Positions 11,860-23,765 of a stretch of 64,000 nucleotides of DNA are shown here, piece after piece. Position 1 is the first letter of the stretch; every line of letters starts with the position of its first letter. Position numbers and translations under genes: made by a program. The notes under the pieces are model-generated. The model was not told where the DNA came from and ran no database searches. It was given only the letters and a program-made list of their open reading frames with translations. Source of the DNA: Corinectria fuckeliana (Eukaryota; Ascomycota; Sordariomycetes; Hypocreales; Nectriaceae); NCBI GenBank assembly GCA_019137255.1, contig WPDH01000171.1, positions 84,305-148,304 of the forward strand, read 5' to 3'.

Positions 11860-13181
11860 ATGCCCTCAGACCCCAGCCCCTCCGAGACCGGGGCCGCTCG
11901 GTTCGTCGCCAACGCGCGCTTTCACAAGACCTTCACCCTTCCCGCCACCACAGACCGTGATGCCCTCACTTTCAGCTTCGCCGATACGGGCTTAGTGCCC
12001 AAAACCGCTGAAGCCAGTGCCAACCACCCGACCATTCTGTTCATGCCAGGCATGTTTGCATCCCGTTACCTGGGTGTGGGCATCCATACCATCGCTGAGA
12101 AACTGGGCGTGCGTGTTTTGGTTGTTGATCGGTCAGTCATGATGCGCCCCTTCAACTGTTGAATCTTTTGAGTGCATGCTTGGAGTCCCTTCTAATGTGT
12201 TACATGTCTTAGCCCTGGCATGGGAAAGTCGACCGATGTTCCGCTGCACCAGCGAATTTCGACCTGGGTCGAACTGGTTCCACAACTCCTGGCACATCTC
12301 GGCATCAAGCATGTTGCGCTGGTATCTCATAGTTCAGGGGCAATGTACTTGTTGAATACCCTGCATCACTATAGGGATCTCCTGCATCCAGAGAGACCAT
12401 TTGTTGCCTTGTTGGGTATGTCTACATCTCACATTACTTATACGATTTAATTAGTTTTTCAGCTGATTTGATGCTAGCTCCCTGGGTTGACCCATCTCAC
12501 TCGCATGTACTTTCCATGCAGATGGCAAAATACGTTCCGGTCGCGGCCTTTAGCGCCTGGCATCTCATCCCCAAGTTCTTTGTTCTCAAGGCTGGCCCGG
12601 CTTTCGCCTCCAGCGGGGCAGCAGTCACCAGCGTCACCAATTTCGTCTCCCCTAGTGTCGCTGGTGGTAGCCATGGCACTTCAGAAACTGAGAAGAACCG
12701 CCAACAGGTGGCAAAGAACTATGGGTTGTCTCGTGACCAACAGGTTGAGATAGAGACTCAGGTGTCCAAGTCCATTTTTGAAGAAAGCACTATTGGCGCT
12801 AACAGCGAGGCATTGCAGTGTCTGAAGAAGGGGCAAGGCTGGTCGTGGGGGAAGTGCGAGGACTATGCTGTCTTTGTGAAGGAGCTGGTCAACCTTGAAA
12901 GAGATAGACGAGGGGCCAGCGAGACCACGGAGGGGATGCCAAAGTTAAAGGTGACCGCGTACTTTGCCGAGACCGATGCCTTGATTGGTAAAAAGGGTCA
13001 GACTTATATGGAGGAGTGCTGGAAAGGAAAGGAAGATGAAGGCTTTATAGATGTTCTTGACTTCGAGACTCATACTGTTTTAGGAGCGGATCACGACACT
13101 ATCATGCAGTCTGTCTTGGTTCTGGAGAAGGTGTTTGTTGATGCCGGGGGGGCTTTGCAAGCTGCTACTGTCGGGATATAG
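11860..13181 (+). CDS. Alpha/beta-hydrolase family protein
   Basis: A three-exon gene (11860-12131, 12213-12415, 12478-13181) encodes about 392 aa. An alternative in-frame acceptor at 12462 would add five residues, but the 12478 start gives the more natural junction. After an oxyanion-type HxxxPG-like strand (FMPGMFASRY), the joined exons give VVDRPGMGKS and the nucleophile elbow VSHSSG with the presumed catalytic Ser131. A candidate acid lies in YFAETDALIG, and the C-terminal His in GADHDTIM. No signal peptide is seen, so a cytosolic esterase, lipase or epoxide-hydrolase-like role is likely; the substrate is unknown. The gene is convergent with the NLR gene and ends only 77 bp from it. Its start lies about 300 bp from the RIP boundary. 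Confidence 0.82.
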
Positions 13182-13258
13182 TTCGTAGCATATTTGTTCG
13201 GAGTTTTTTCAATCTTAAGCAATATGTCTAGCAACCCAACAATCTTCTTCAAGATGCA

Positions 13259-16200
13259 TCAAACTGGCCCATCTGGTGCAAACTGTATCCCTAGTACGCG
13301 TCCAGTTCTGTAGCCAAATGCGAATGCCAGTCCCTTGACTGAGAATACGAACGGTCGATACTCTGAAGGCAACCAGAGGACGTTCTTCCCGTCTTTCGTG
13401 ACCCATTTCTTGTCAGGGCTCAGACCGTAGCCGCGGTATGTAGGATTCTCTATGACATCTTTTCCCGTTGGTGACTCCGTCAAAGACGGAATATCAAGTT
13501 CCAGAACTCCAAGATCGGTACAAAGCCACAAGTCGCTTGTCGGATCAAAGGCAATGTTAGTGACTACTCTATCATTTGTGATCGTTTGCAGACAGTTTCC
13601 ACCATCGATATGCCAGATCCTAATTGTCTTGTCAAATGAGCTGGACGCGAGGTACTGGTCATCCCTAGAGAAGGCGACTGAAACTGCCTTGGAGGAGTGT
13701 CCAGTCAGTGTCTGGAGGCAGGTTCCCGTATCTACTTCCCAGATCTTGATCACCTTATCAGTTGCCAGCGAGGCTAGTCTTTGGCCGTTATTTGAGAACA
13801 CGACGAGATCTATCCAATTGCCGTGTCCCTTGAGAGTCTGGAGGCAAATTCCTGTAGCTAGTTCCCAAATCTTGATTGTCTCGCCGATCGAACCCGAGGC
13901 GAGACGCTGTGCATCCTCTGTGAGGGCAAGGGCTAACACTGGCCCTTCATGGCCCTCCAATGTTTTCAAACAGTTGCCAATGTTCATGTCCCATATCCTG
14001 ATTGTATTGTCGAACGAGCCTGAAGCAACCCTTTGGCCATCTCGTGACACTACAAGTGATATTACCCGCTTCGTGTGGCCCTTCAGCGTGTGCAAACAAT
14101 CTCCGGTGGCCATTTCCCAGACCTTGACCGTCTGATCTTGCGACCCTGAGACAAGATAACGGCCGTCGCTGGTACAGTCGACGACTAATATGCCGAGAAA
14201 ACGGTTCTCCCGTGTATCTAGATTGGTTGCCGCAAGCGCGTCCCATATTTCTATTATTCCGTCTCCTGCGCATGAAGCAAGCTGCCAGATATCGTCTAGG
14301 AAGACAACTGATCCAATTATGCCGCGATGACTTCTGATCGTGTGTAGACAAGTCCACATTGTGGTATCCCATACCCTGATTGTCATGTCATAAGAAGCCG
14401 AGGCAAAATACTGTTCATCCCCAATCAGAGAAAAGGTTACTGAGGTCACCGTCCCCTTGTGACCCTTTAGAGTATGGAGACACGTCCCTGTAGTGGTATC
14501 CCAGATCTTCACCGTACGATCGAAAGAGCCAGAAGCCAGCTGTTGGCACCCATTTTTAAGTGAGAAGGCGACTGATTCAACTGAGTCATGGTGGCCCTTG
14601 AGAGTTTGGAGACAAGTCCCTGTAGCTGTGTCCCAAATCTTGACCGTTCTGTCATTGGAGCTAGATGCAATTTGTCGATCGCTCTGCGTTGAGGAGAAAG
14701 CGATCGAGTTGATCTCCTCCTGATGACCATGAAGCGTATGAAGACAAGCTCCTGTGATTGTATCCCAGATCTTGACGATATTATCGTCCGCGCCTGAAGC
14801 TACCCGCCTGCCATCCTTGGCGAAGGCCACCGCATTGACGCGTCTTTCGTGGCCGTCAATTGTTTGAACGCAAGTTCCCTTGTCGGTATCCCATATCTTG
14901 ATCTTGCAGTCCTCAGAGCACGAGGCGAGCCTCTGAAGGTCTTTCGAGGGACAGAAGGCTACTTGCGTCACTCTGCGATCATGTCCCTTTAGGACATGGA
15001 GGCAGTTGCCTGTGACGGCATCCCATATTTTGACCGTGTCATCACTTGACCCTGAGGCGAGTTGCTGGGAGCCAGGCAGGAAGTCAATTGAGTTGATGTA
15101 GGAAAAATGAGCCTGAATGGTCTGGAGACAGCCGTCCCACTGTCTTTCCATCTTCGGTTTTGACACGATCCACTGGGGTGCCTCATGGTCGAACAACTCT
15201 CTCACTAAGCTGTGGGAAGGACTAAAGACGAGCGCTGATACATAGGTTTGCAGTGGAGCGGCTTCTATTGTCCCCTTGTGGAAAAGAACGAGTCGGTATG
15301 CATCTCGAGCTAATGCTGTAAGCCGTCGCGGTCCTATAATAGTCTTCTGTGAAATAATTAGGGCTAAATCTTTCATCAGGGAGTGGAATATTCTGAACTG
15401 ACCATTGTTACGTCAAGCTTCCATACAGCTTTCAACCCCTCTGACATGAGGCCCAGTAGGCTGAGAGCTTCTAGCCAATACAAGTATTTATCCTGTAGAT
15501 AGACATGGACGATGCCGCCGTCTGCCAGATCGTTTCCGCTTCTTAGCTCTTCCGCAGAACTCGAGTCATGGAGGTGATCAACCCAGTAGAGGCAAGAATA
15601 CCCAGATGAAGCCAACGGGTCGGGATAAGGTGGGGATATCTGATCGATGTGGGTTCCCACGACCAGAAGGTTGTAGATGTTGCGGCGAAGTGTCCTCGAA
15701 AGAACCTCAAGTGACCTCGTGAAGACGACGTGGTGTTGATGCAGGATGCCTTTAGGGAGGATTTGACTTGAGGCTTGATTCAGCAGGAAGTCTTTTGCTG
15801 ACTGATGGATAAAGTAAATTGCGTCGTCCCTGATGTTCACGAAAGAGCCACAGTAGCCGATGAATTCTTTGAGCGTGTCGAGTTCGTCTTCAAAGTCCCG
15901 AAGTGGCTCGACGAGAGAGGGCAATTCCTTCAAGGTAATTGGGCGGTAGGTGACGGAAAGAGCGGCCAGGATCTCCTTGCAGATATCTGCATCAAGTGAA
16001 CTGTAGATGTGTTCCATCATGCGATAATACAGGGCATCAAGTCCCGGCGGATATGTGACCAATTTCGCCATTGTGTGCCACTTGCGGACTTTGGGGTCTC
16101 CGAGTTCTTGACAGACCAAGGCCGCCCAGAGGAAGGTATCGTCGCTGTTAGATGTCAAGTAATCCATGACGGCGGTTCGTGTCTTTTCATCGTACTTCTT

Positions 16201-18096
16201 TGCTTGCGCCAGTCGATCTACCTTGTATCGAATAAAGGCATGGACGGCACCGGACACCGAGGCCTCGTTCAACTCGAGGGACACCTTGATGCCCTCAGTC
16301 GAGCCCAGCTTCTCCTCGATGTTGGGCCAGTTGCGGCTCGACAAGATCCATTTGGCGCTGGCTGAAGACGAAGTTTCGCAGATGTAGTTGAGGAGCTGTG
16401 GCAGTCCAGTTACACACTCGTCGAGGGCATCGACAATAAGCACCGCGCCGTCTAAGCTCGGATCGTCTAGCATAGCTGTGAGCATCTTGGACAAGACGCC
16501 CCAAGACGCCGCATCTTCGAAGAGCTGTTTGCCCACATGACCGTACTTTTGGGGTACGTATGAGATGAGAGATGGCAGCTGGTCGATGAGGACGTAGACA
16601 AGACCGCGTAGGACGGCCGTTGCTGTGCGTAGCGTTGGTTCTGTAGCTTGGCAGAAGAAATACGACAAGGCACGCGTCTTGTCCTCTTCCATCTCGTCGA
16701 TGATGCCGCATAAAAGCATCGTCTTTCCCTTGCCAGGATCTCCCTTTATCCATAGAAGTCGGCTCTGAGGTTCGTCGTGCCATTTCTTGAAGTCGGAATG
16801 TCCGAGGATCCAGCTGTAGGAGTCCTTGAGCAAGCCACCTTTTGCTTCCTGAATAAGGGTTTTGGTGTCGCGCGGGTCTGTTTCCCTCAGGTCGCGAAGG
16901 AAGTCGTTGAACTTGTCGTCTTGTCGGATCTTGGCCTGCTCTTCCTGGAACTTTGTCTGTTGCTCTTGGAACTTTGTTTGCTGCATCGTCTGGGCTACAA
17001 CCGCGGAGTGGATGTCTTGAAGCCTCATATCATGAGAGACAGCAGAGTCGGCGATGTTCTGCAATTGCGACTTGATACGCTCGGTGTTGAACTGTTGAGA
17101 ATCCTTCTGCACTGCTTCTTCAGCATCCTGGACATCGGTGAGCTGGCCGTTCCAGTCGTCGAGCTTGAACACGTCTCTCATGAACACGACAGCCTGGCTT
17201 CGATTGTAAATGCAGATGCTCTTCATCTGGTATAGAAGAAGCTTCTGGTACAGCTGGATGATGTTATTTTCTAGCTCGCCTCGCAGCGCTGCAGTGGATG
17301 TAGGGGCCCTGTTTTCATCGAGGAGCAGGCTCGTCAAGTTCCAGTACCAGTCCATTCTCGACAGGACGTAAGAGACGCCAATCCGATTAATGCCTGCCTC
17401 GGTGATTGGGTTCGAAAGAATCTGTGAAGTATTAGCAAATCATGGCCGCATTGGGCTCGAGTCAAGTGAGCCTACATCGAGAGCTAAGCAGACGCCGACC
17501 CAGGCAACAGCAGCTTCAGGGGAGGCTCGTATTGCCTTATCCACCATCCCCTTGACGGTAGCTCCGGTACCCATCCAATACTCGAAGCTTTGCTTGATAT
17601 TTGCGCCTTTCTCCGTCTTTTCCAGCCCAAGGTTGACCAGTTGCTTCATCTGCTGTGATCTCCCCTCTTGGCTCTGTTCTATCTCGTTCTTCTGAGACGC
17701 AAGCGTGATAGAAGTTGAGTCTTCATTGTGCAGTTGCATTGAGAGAATCTTCTCATACGCTTCGACCACGTCGGGCTCTCTGGACTTGAGCTCATCGTAT
17801 GCCTGGTTCCAAAGTCGTTCCTGTAGGCTCTGCTCCGAGACTTCGGGACTGGAAGACCCTGGATGAGAAGAGCTTTGTGGATATTCATCCGGCGGCTCTG
17901 GAGGATTGCTAGAAAGCTCTGCAGGCTTGTCTATCGGTTCTGTAGGTTTGTCTGTAGGCTCTGCTGGTTTGCTCGTGGGCTGTGGAGGTTTGCTCGCATA
18001 CTCATGCGGAGGGGTAGGCTCTGGATTAGAAGCCTCCGGGGCGGGTTGCGATCCCTTGAGCTTGGAGCGGAGGCTTTTAAAAATCCGCGGGGCCAT
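13259..18096 (-). CDS. NACHT-WD40 NLR (NWD), HET-E/HET-D-like
   Basis: Three exons (18096-17476, 17421-15412, 15346-13259) join in frame to about 1,572 aa. The 54-nt and 65-nt introns both end in CACAG, and the second removes the stop that otherwise splits the gene. The order is: basic N-terminus; Pro-rich linker (~20-75) with repeated K-P-x-E-P units; NACHT_N-type helical region (~88-400, coiled coil with repeated KFQEQQ); NACHT NTPase with Walker A GDPGKGKT (~434) and Walker B LIVDALDE (~536); then twelve WD40 repeats plus one degenerate repeat (~950-1,500) and a conserved LWLPSEYRP tail. Relatives sense non-self and trigger incompatibility cell death. The WD repeats differ from one another, unlike the near-identical fast-evolving repeats of HNWD genes. 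An upstream in-frame ATG at 18321 would add 75 residues, but the 18096 start looks more family-like. Confidence 0.88.
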
Positions 18097-19166
18097 CGTC
18101 AGTGCGAGGGGGGGCCTCAGGCCCTTTGCGCTGGATGGTGGCAATGGCGGTACGGCTTGAGGATCAGGTGAGGGATGCGTGAGAGAGCGTGAGATTTCGC
18201 GCGGGGGCGTAAATGGGACTTCGGAAACCGTGGCTGACATATCCCAGCCAAGGTGCAGTGTCAGCTCAGCCTCGTCGGGCAGCGTCTGCCAAAGCCCAAT
18301 TGCCAACACAGGATGGTACAAGTGGTGTCAACACATGACAGGATTTATCGGTCTGACAGCTTGAATTGATATATATAAATATATTGTCATTACAGCTTAA
18401 CTAAGACTACTCTCTCTGATAGTATCAATTAATAATTTTGTCTTGGCTTATAAATGATTATCCTCTCTTTTTAGCCCTTTTGACTCTCTTTGGTTCTTAA
18501 TCATCCCTCAGTCTGACAAGTGGACAGCGTTGAGGTGATTGAATCAATGCCGGCTTGGGGAGCTGCAACACTTCGATAGCTACCTGAGTACTGGGCGGGC
18601 ACGATCCAGTAGATGATGCCCGGATTGCTGGAAGTGAGTGAAGGAGTCGAGACTGAGAGTGGAAAGAGAGATGTCAAGTGCAGGTGGTGAAGCTCCTTTT
18701 GACGAGACGGAAGGCGATATTAGAGTGTTGATGTCGCTGAGCTCAAACGGCTCAGCCTCTCTGCTGCAAGTTAGCTGCTGAGCCTCTCGCTAATTATTGG
18801 GAAAGTTGATGACTTATCCTTGCATATTCACGGTTCCAAGCACAATTCGCCATGGAGATTAGGAGCGCGAAGCCTTCCCGAGCTACGAGTTGGACAAGGA
18901 CAGACTAACAACAACCCGAAGCGGTAACTTGTCCGCTGGAGCTGCCTAAATTGCCAAGATTTATGGGCCATCAGTGCTCGTCAAGATTCTCCCTAATAAT
19001 AAAATGTGGTGGCATTCTTTCCCTGAACCTCTACCTCATCAGCCATTGCCTCGCTGCTTCCAGATCTTCACTACTCATGTTGCTCCGCCACTGCGCCCCT
19101 AGACCATTTGTCAATGGCTGGAGAACTACCGCATCAGCCCAAGGACATTGCATTGCCAAGTCCACC
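18097..19166. other. Divergent intergenic region between the NLR and a broken gene
   Basis: About 1.07 kb separates two head-to-head starts. It includes a short AT-rich patch near 18,365-18,440 and otherwise mixed composition. A plus-strand frame extends upstream from the right-hand gene to 18,951, but its residues look like untranslated leader. No clear TATA box or repeat was recognised. Confidence 0.6.
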
Positions 19167-21217
19167 ATGGCGAGAAACGATCGGGCGCAGGCCATGCTGG
19201 AGATGGACATGCTCTTGAACGAGTACGGAACCCCGTTTGACAGGCTATTCCGCGAAACTGCTCTCAAACGTGGAAACACTCCCGCCGCAGTGAAGGATCT
19301 GATATTCCGTCTCTTTCACCCGGAGCGTAAGACGCGTCTCTGGGTCGTGGATCGTATCTTGGAGCCCCAAACGATACCTCATTTCCTCGAATCTCTCAGC
19401 TCAGGCCATCTACCGAGCGGTGAGCAATCTTTGCTCCCGCGACCAACGGCAGAAGAGCTGTTGAAGATCACGGAGCCCTTCTCGGCCTGGGCTCCCACTC
19501 CCTACAACAAGATCCGTCGACCGGCCATTGAGTCCATCATGGTGCTCATTGGTTCCTACGAAGATCCCACTCGGCTACTTACAGTCACCAAAGAACTTCA
19601 CGCCATGAAGTCTAGGATCTGGGAGGGTATCATGCCACTATCTGAGAGACGCTGGAAGGACCTGAAGCTGGACGAGCCCGACAACTTCCCTGCCGCCTGC
19701 CAGTACATCGCTGCAGTCACGCAGGCGTTTCATTACTTGAACCACGAACCAGCCAAGGAATATCTGCGGGAGACGTTTAATCTTATCTCAGTCCAACTTC
19801 AGATCTACGAGCACGCCATCAACGCCCAGCGAGCAGCCGAGGCCACGGATGGCTCTTACCAGCGCTTGAGCATCACCGCCCTTTGGTACGAATTCATCAA
19901 GACCCATTACGAGTTTGTCTCCACTAGAGCCCACTGCTGGGTGACTGAGCACGTAGAACGTCTCAGAGAACCCGTCGTGCAAGCGCTCAACGACCACAAG
20001 CCGGAGGCTCCTGGGCCCCTTGACGCGACCCAGTGGGCTCTCACCAATAAACTGCACGACTTGCTTGAGAATGCTGCGCAGGCCGACATGGCCATCTTCA
20101 TACCCACAGACGGGTACAGAGGTGATGCGCTGGGCGCGCAAGATGCTGTACCGTTGACTGCCCAGGACCGTCGAAGATTCCGCGAGGAACCCATCGCCTG
20201 GCATGCGAATGCCAGGCGGCGTCAAGTCGATTACAGCGCACGAATGAGGTACCTCTCGAGGCACGAGATATACAAGGGAACCGTGGCACGGATAAATTGG
20301 TCCGTTCGTTTCTGCCACAGCTCTCAACGACCCTCGGGGCCTTGTAAGCGTAGCACGCTGCCAGGCTATTGCGCAGATGACGGTCCGTCGTGAACTTCGT
20401 GGTGAGCCCAAGGCAATGGGAGCAGATCTTTGGATTCAAAACGTGAAGCAACGACATGAGGTTCCGCGGTTTGAATGGGGATATGTTGCGTACCGGCTCA
20501 GCGACGAGCACAATGACGAGCAATGGGGCGACTTTAAAGCCAAGTTCGAGGCCGATATTGCCGACTGGGGCCAGGAGCTCGAGGACATTGATGACATCCG
20601 CGTCATGTGTAAGATCCACTAGCTTGACGGTAAGAGGCTGGGTATTGAAGAAGGAGACGTTGAAGCTGCCAGGAAGTGAGTCCCTTGCCGCCCCAGCCTA
20701 TCCTTGATACACTTCTGATTCACAATGCAGACATTTCGATACCTTCTCCCAGTCTGGAGAGGAACCTGAGCAAATCCGCAGAGGCGTCTTCCTTGTCGCT
20801 GACGCCAGTGTCGTCAACTCGTACCTCAAGCCCGTCACCCCTACGGCAGGCTTCATCCTAGCCGTCGACGCCGGATTTGAGGCAACCGAAAACGGCGAGG
20901 AGGATGAGTCTCCTGGATACAATGGCACTTTGCGTGTTACCGCAAGTTTGCTGTGGGACGACCTTGGAGCTATGCTGACGAGGCAGAATCAGATACTCGT
21001 CGACATCTGGCCTCTCGCGATGAACCGTCCGACATTGATGTACGAGGGGCCCATGCCGCTGCCTATACTCCGATTCCCGCCTTTGAGTTCGCTGGGGCCT
21101 AGCATGGCTGGTGTGGTCTCGGCTGTGGCTTTGCTTGTAGTGGCAACGGTTCTGGAAAGCAAGCATTTGGCGGGTAGGACGGGGGTTGTCCGTTCCAGGT
21201 TTGCTTGCATGAACTAG
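19167..21217 (+). pseudogene. Uncharacterised fungal protein, disrupted
   Basis: The start is a strong CCACCATGG context at 19167. The frame is open to about 20,300 (MARNDRAQAMLEMD... PFDRLFRETALKRGNTP). Protein-like text then continues in shifted frames: RSFLPQLSTTLGAL from 20303, then LVSVARCQAIAQM from 20341. This fits two single-base deletions near 20,302 and 20,343. The third frame meets TAG at 20620-20622 (CKIH, stop, LDGKRLGIEEGD) and runs on through a canonical 55-nt intron (20676-20730) to a TAG at 21215-21217. The original product would have been about 665 aa. I do not recognise the family. Alternative splicing could explain part of this, but no GT-AG intron restores the frame. It lies head-to-head with the NLR. 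Confidence 0.6.
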
Positions 21218-21989
21218 TGATAAGCAAATGGTTTTGAAATGGCATCCATAGGTGCAGTGGTCTAACCTGGTCTTGGTCTATGAGAATGGTCATTGTCTCG
21301 CTTGGTCGTGGAGCAGAAATAAGAGCTTCCAGTTGGAAAGTGGACCAACCCACTGTTCCTTACGTATAGTAAACGATGAACAACACCGCTTTGAGGGTAC
21401 CTTATTTATAGTGCACCCTTGCCATCTCTGTAGCGGTCTAGACTGCCGTACCCACTGTCTTGAGCGTCGACAAGGAGCACCTCGTCTGGGCGGTCTGCAG
21501 ACTCCGGCTGAAGCAGCCGGGAACCGCTTCAATCGCCCAAACGAAATGCTTCAATGTGCAAAGAACGCTCGTTTGCAACCTATGGTATGCAGTGTACCGT
21601 CAACTCACTACCGGAACTAAAGACAAAGCAGACTAACGTAGTCACTTGTCCTACAGTTGATCCTCTCATACTCGGCAGATCCGCGACACCTCACTGTTAG
21701 TTAGCCGGGCCGCCTGAATTACCCCGCAAGCAAATCACACCACCAGACCTGCCCCATAGATTGCCGGAATACAGGGGCTTCTATAGCGGAATAACTAGCC
21801 TGTCTGGGTGGTTGCTGAAGTTCGGATCAGTCAGACCAAGCCGAGCTCCCCATCTCGAAGCTAGCCTCGGAAGCTGTCGTCACCACTGCGTACTTGACTC
21901 TAGACATGTGAGATGACCATCCAGCTCATATAACACATCTACATTGCCATTGTTACCTAGTCCTAAACCCTTCCGCATCATCTTCAATC
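21218..21989. other. Intergenic, promoter side of the FAD dehydrogenase
   Basis: About 770 bp without a supportable gene. A weak TATA-like CATATAAC lies near 21,927, about 60 bp before the downstream ATG. Small open frames on both strands have no family features. Confidence 0.6.
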
Positions 21990-23765
21990 ATGGCCGACCG
22001 GAAGCCAGTCGTCATCGTCGGAGCCGGCTTGGCCGGCCTGGTCGCAGCCTTTGAGCTCGTCCAACGCGGCATCTCCACCATCATCGTCGACCAGGAGAAC
22101 GAGGCCAACCTCGGCGGACAGGCCTTTTGGTCGCTGGGCGGCCTGTTCCTCGTCGACAGCACCCAGCAGCGACGCATGGGCATCAAAGACTCGCTCGATC
22201 TAGCCATGCGGGATTGGATGGGGAGCGCGCAGTTCGATCGCTTGGAGCGCGAGGATTACTGGCCGCGCAAGTGGGCCGAGGCGTTTGTGAACTTTGCTGC
22301 ATCCAAGGACGGCGAGAACGGCCTGGAGGGCTACGTGAAAGCAAGAGGATTGGGCTTCTTGTTCAATGTTGGCTGGGCCGAGAGAGGAGACGGCAGAGCG
22401 GACGGCCATGGCAATTCCGTGCCGAGGTTCCACATCTCCTGGGGCGCCGGGCCGGAGGTGGTCAGAGTCTTCCTGCAGCCCGTTCAAAGGGCTGCGGAGA
22501 AGGGACTTGTGCAGTTCAAACATCGACACGTGGTGGACGAGATCATCCTCGACGAGGCCGGGCAAGCAGTGGGCGTGAGGGGGAGGTTGCTGGAGGAGGA
22601 CAACCAAGCCAGAGGAGTCAAGTCGTCGAGGGTCGAGGTGGGCAAGTTTGAGCTGGACGCATCGGCAGTGTTGGTGTCGTCCGGTGGAATTGGAGGAAAC
22701 GTCGAAGCCGTAAAGGCCGCCTGGCCCATCGACCGACTCGGCCCCAAGGTCCCCGAGACCTTTGTCGTCGGCGTGCCTGCCCACGTGGACGGAAGGATGA
22801 TTGGAATCTCCGAGACGGCCGGCGCCAACATCGTCAACCGGGACCGCATGTGGCATTACACCGAGGGCCTCAAGAACTGGGATCCCATCTGGCCGGACCA
22901 TGGCATCCGCATCTTGCCTGCACCGTCGTCCCTCTGGCTCGACGCCACTGGCAAGCGGCTCCCGCCTCACTTGTTCCCAGGAACCGACACGCTGGCGACG
23001 TTGAAGCAGATTTGCAGCACCGGGTTTGACTACTCGTGGTTCGTGCTCGACCAGACAATCATCGCGAGAGAGTTTGCCCTCTCCGGCTCCGAGCAGAACC
23101 CCGACCTGTCGAGCAAAAGCATCATCCAGTTCCTAGTCCAACGAGTCTTTGGCAAAAAGGGAACGGTTCCGGTGCAGAACTTCCAGAAGCACGGCGAGGA
23201 CTTTGTCGTCCGTGAAACCATCGAGGAACTCGTCGACGGGATGAACAACATAGCCAAAGCGCGCGGGGGGCCTCTGCTGGACTTGGGTAGAGTCAAGGAC
23301 ACAATCGAGGCGCGAGATGGCCAGATGGATAACCCCTACTCCAAGGACACGCAAGCCATGCTCATCAACAACTCAAGGCTGTATTGGCCTGACCGAAGGA
23401 GCCGCGTTGCGCCGCCACACAAACTCTTGGATCCCGCCCACGGTCCGCTCATTGCAGTCCGGCTGAACCTGGTAACCCGCAAGACTCTGGGAGGGATTGA
23501 GACAGACCTGGGCAGTAATGTGATGAAGGCCGACGGGACTCGGTTCCCGGGCTTGTACGCGGCTGGCGAGGTCGCCGGATTCGGTGGAGGCGGTGTTCAT
23601 GGATACAACTCACTGGAAGGGACCTTTCTGGGAGGCTGTATTTTCTCGGGGAGAGCTGCTGGAAGGGCCATTGCCGACGGGCTGTTAGGTGCAGATGGTG
23701 CAGATGGCGCAACAGCGCGAAGAGGAAATGCTAGTGGCCTACGACACACGCGGGCGCTTCTTTGA
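21990..23765 (+). CDS. FAD-binding dehydrogenase (fumarate reductase/3-ketosteroid dehydrogenase-like)
   Basis: An intronless frame encodes 591 aa. The N-terminal dinucleotide-binding fold carries GxGxxG (VVIVGAGLAGL, Gly11/13/16), followed by the acidic end of beta-2 (IIVDQE) and NLGGQAFWSLGG. This order is typical of the FAD-binding-2 superfamily (PF00890), specifically the putative FAD-binding dehydrogenases close to KstD. The C-terminal FAD-contact segment is also typical (GLYAAGEVAGFGGGGVHGYNSLEG, ~525-548). It probably removes hydrogens from a cyclic or keto substrate, which cannot be named. No targeting signal is evident, so it is likely cytosolic. The frame is undamaged, unlike several neighbours. 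Confidence 0.88.
   Translation: MADRKPVVIVGAGLAGLVAAFELVQRGISTIIVDQENEANLGGQAFWSLGGLFLVDSTQQRRMGIKDSLDLAMRDWMGSAQFDRLEREDYWPRKWAEAFVNFAASKDGENGLEGYVKARGLGFLFNVGWAERGDGRADGHGNSVPRFHISWGAGPEVVRVFLQPVQRAAEKGLVQFKHRHVVDEIILDEAGQAVGVRGRLLEEDNQARGVKSSRVEVGKFELDASAVLVSSGGIGGNVEAVKAAWPIDRLGPKVPETFVVGVPAHVDGRMIGISETAGANIVNRDRMWHYTEGLKNWDPIWPDHGIRILPAPSSLWLDATGKRLPPHLFPGTDTLATLKQICSTGFDYSWFVLDQTIIAREFALSGSEQNPDLSSKSIIQFLVQRVFGKKGTVPVQNFQKHGEDFVVRETIEELVDGMNNIAKARGGPLLDLGRVKDTIEARDGQMDNPYSKDTQAMLINNSRLYWPDRRSRVAPPHKLLDPAHGPLIAVRLNLVTRKTLGGIETDLGSNVMKADGTRFPGLYAAGEVAGFGGGGVHGYNSLEGTFLGGCIFSGRAAGRAIADGLLGADGADGATARRGNASGLRHTRALL

Noticed and set aside
17440..18321. Separate Pro-rich gene upstream of the NACHT ORF
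   Set aside because: Its end joins in phase 0 to the NACHT exon by a canonical 54-nt intron, and it supplies the NACHT_N region. It is exon 1 of the NLR.
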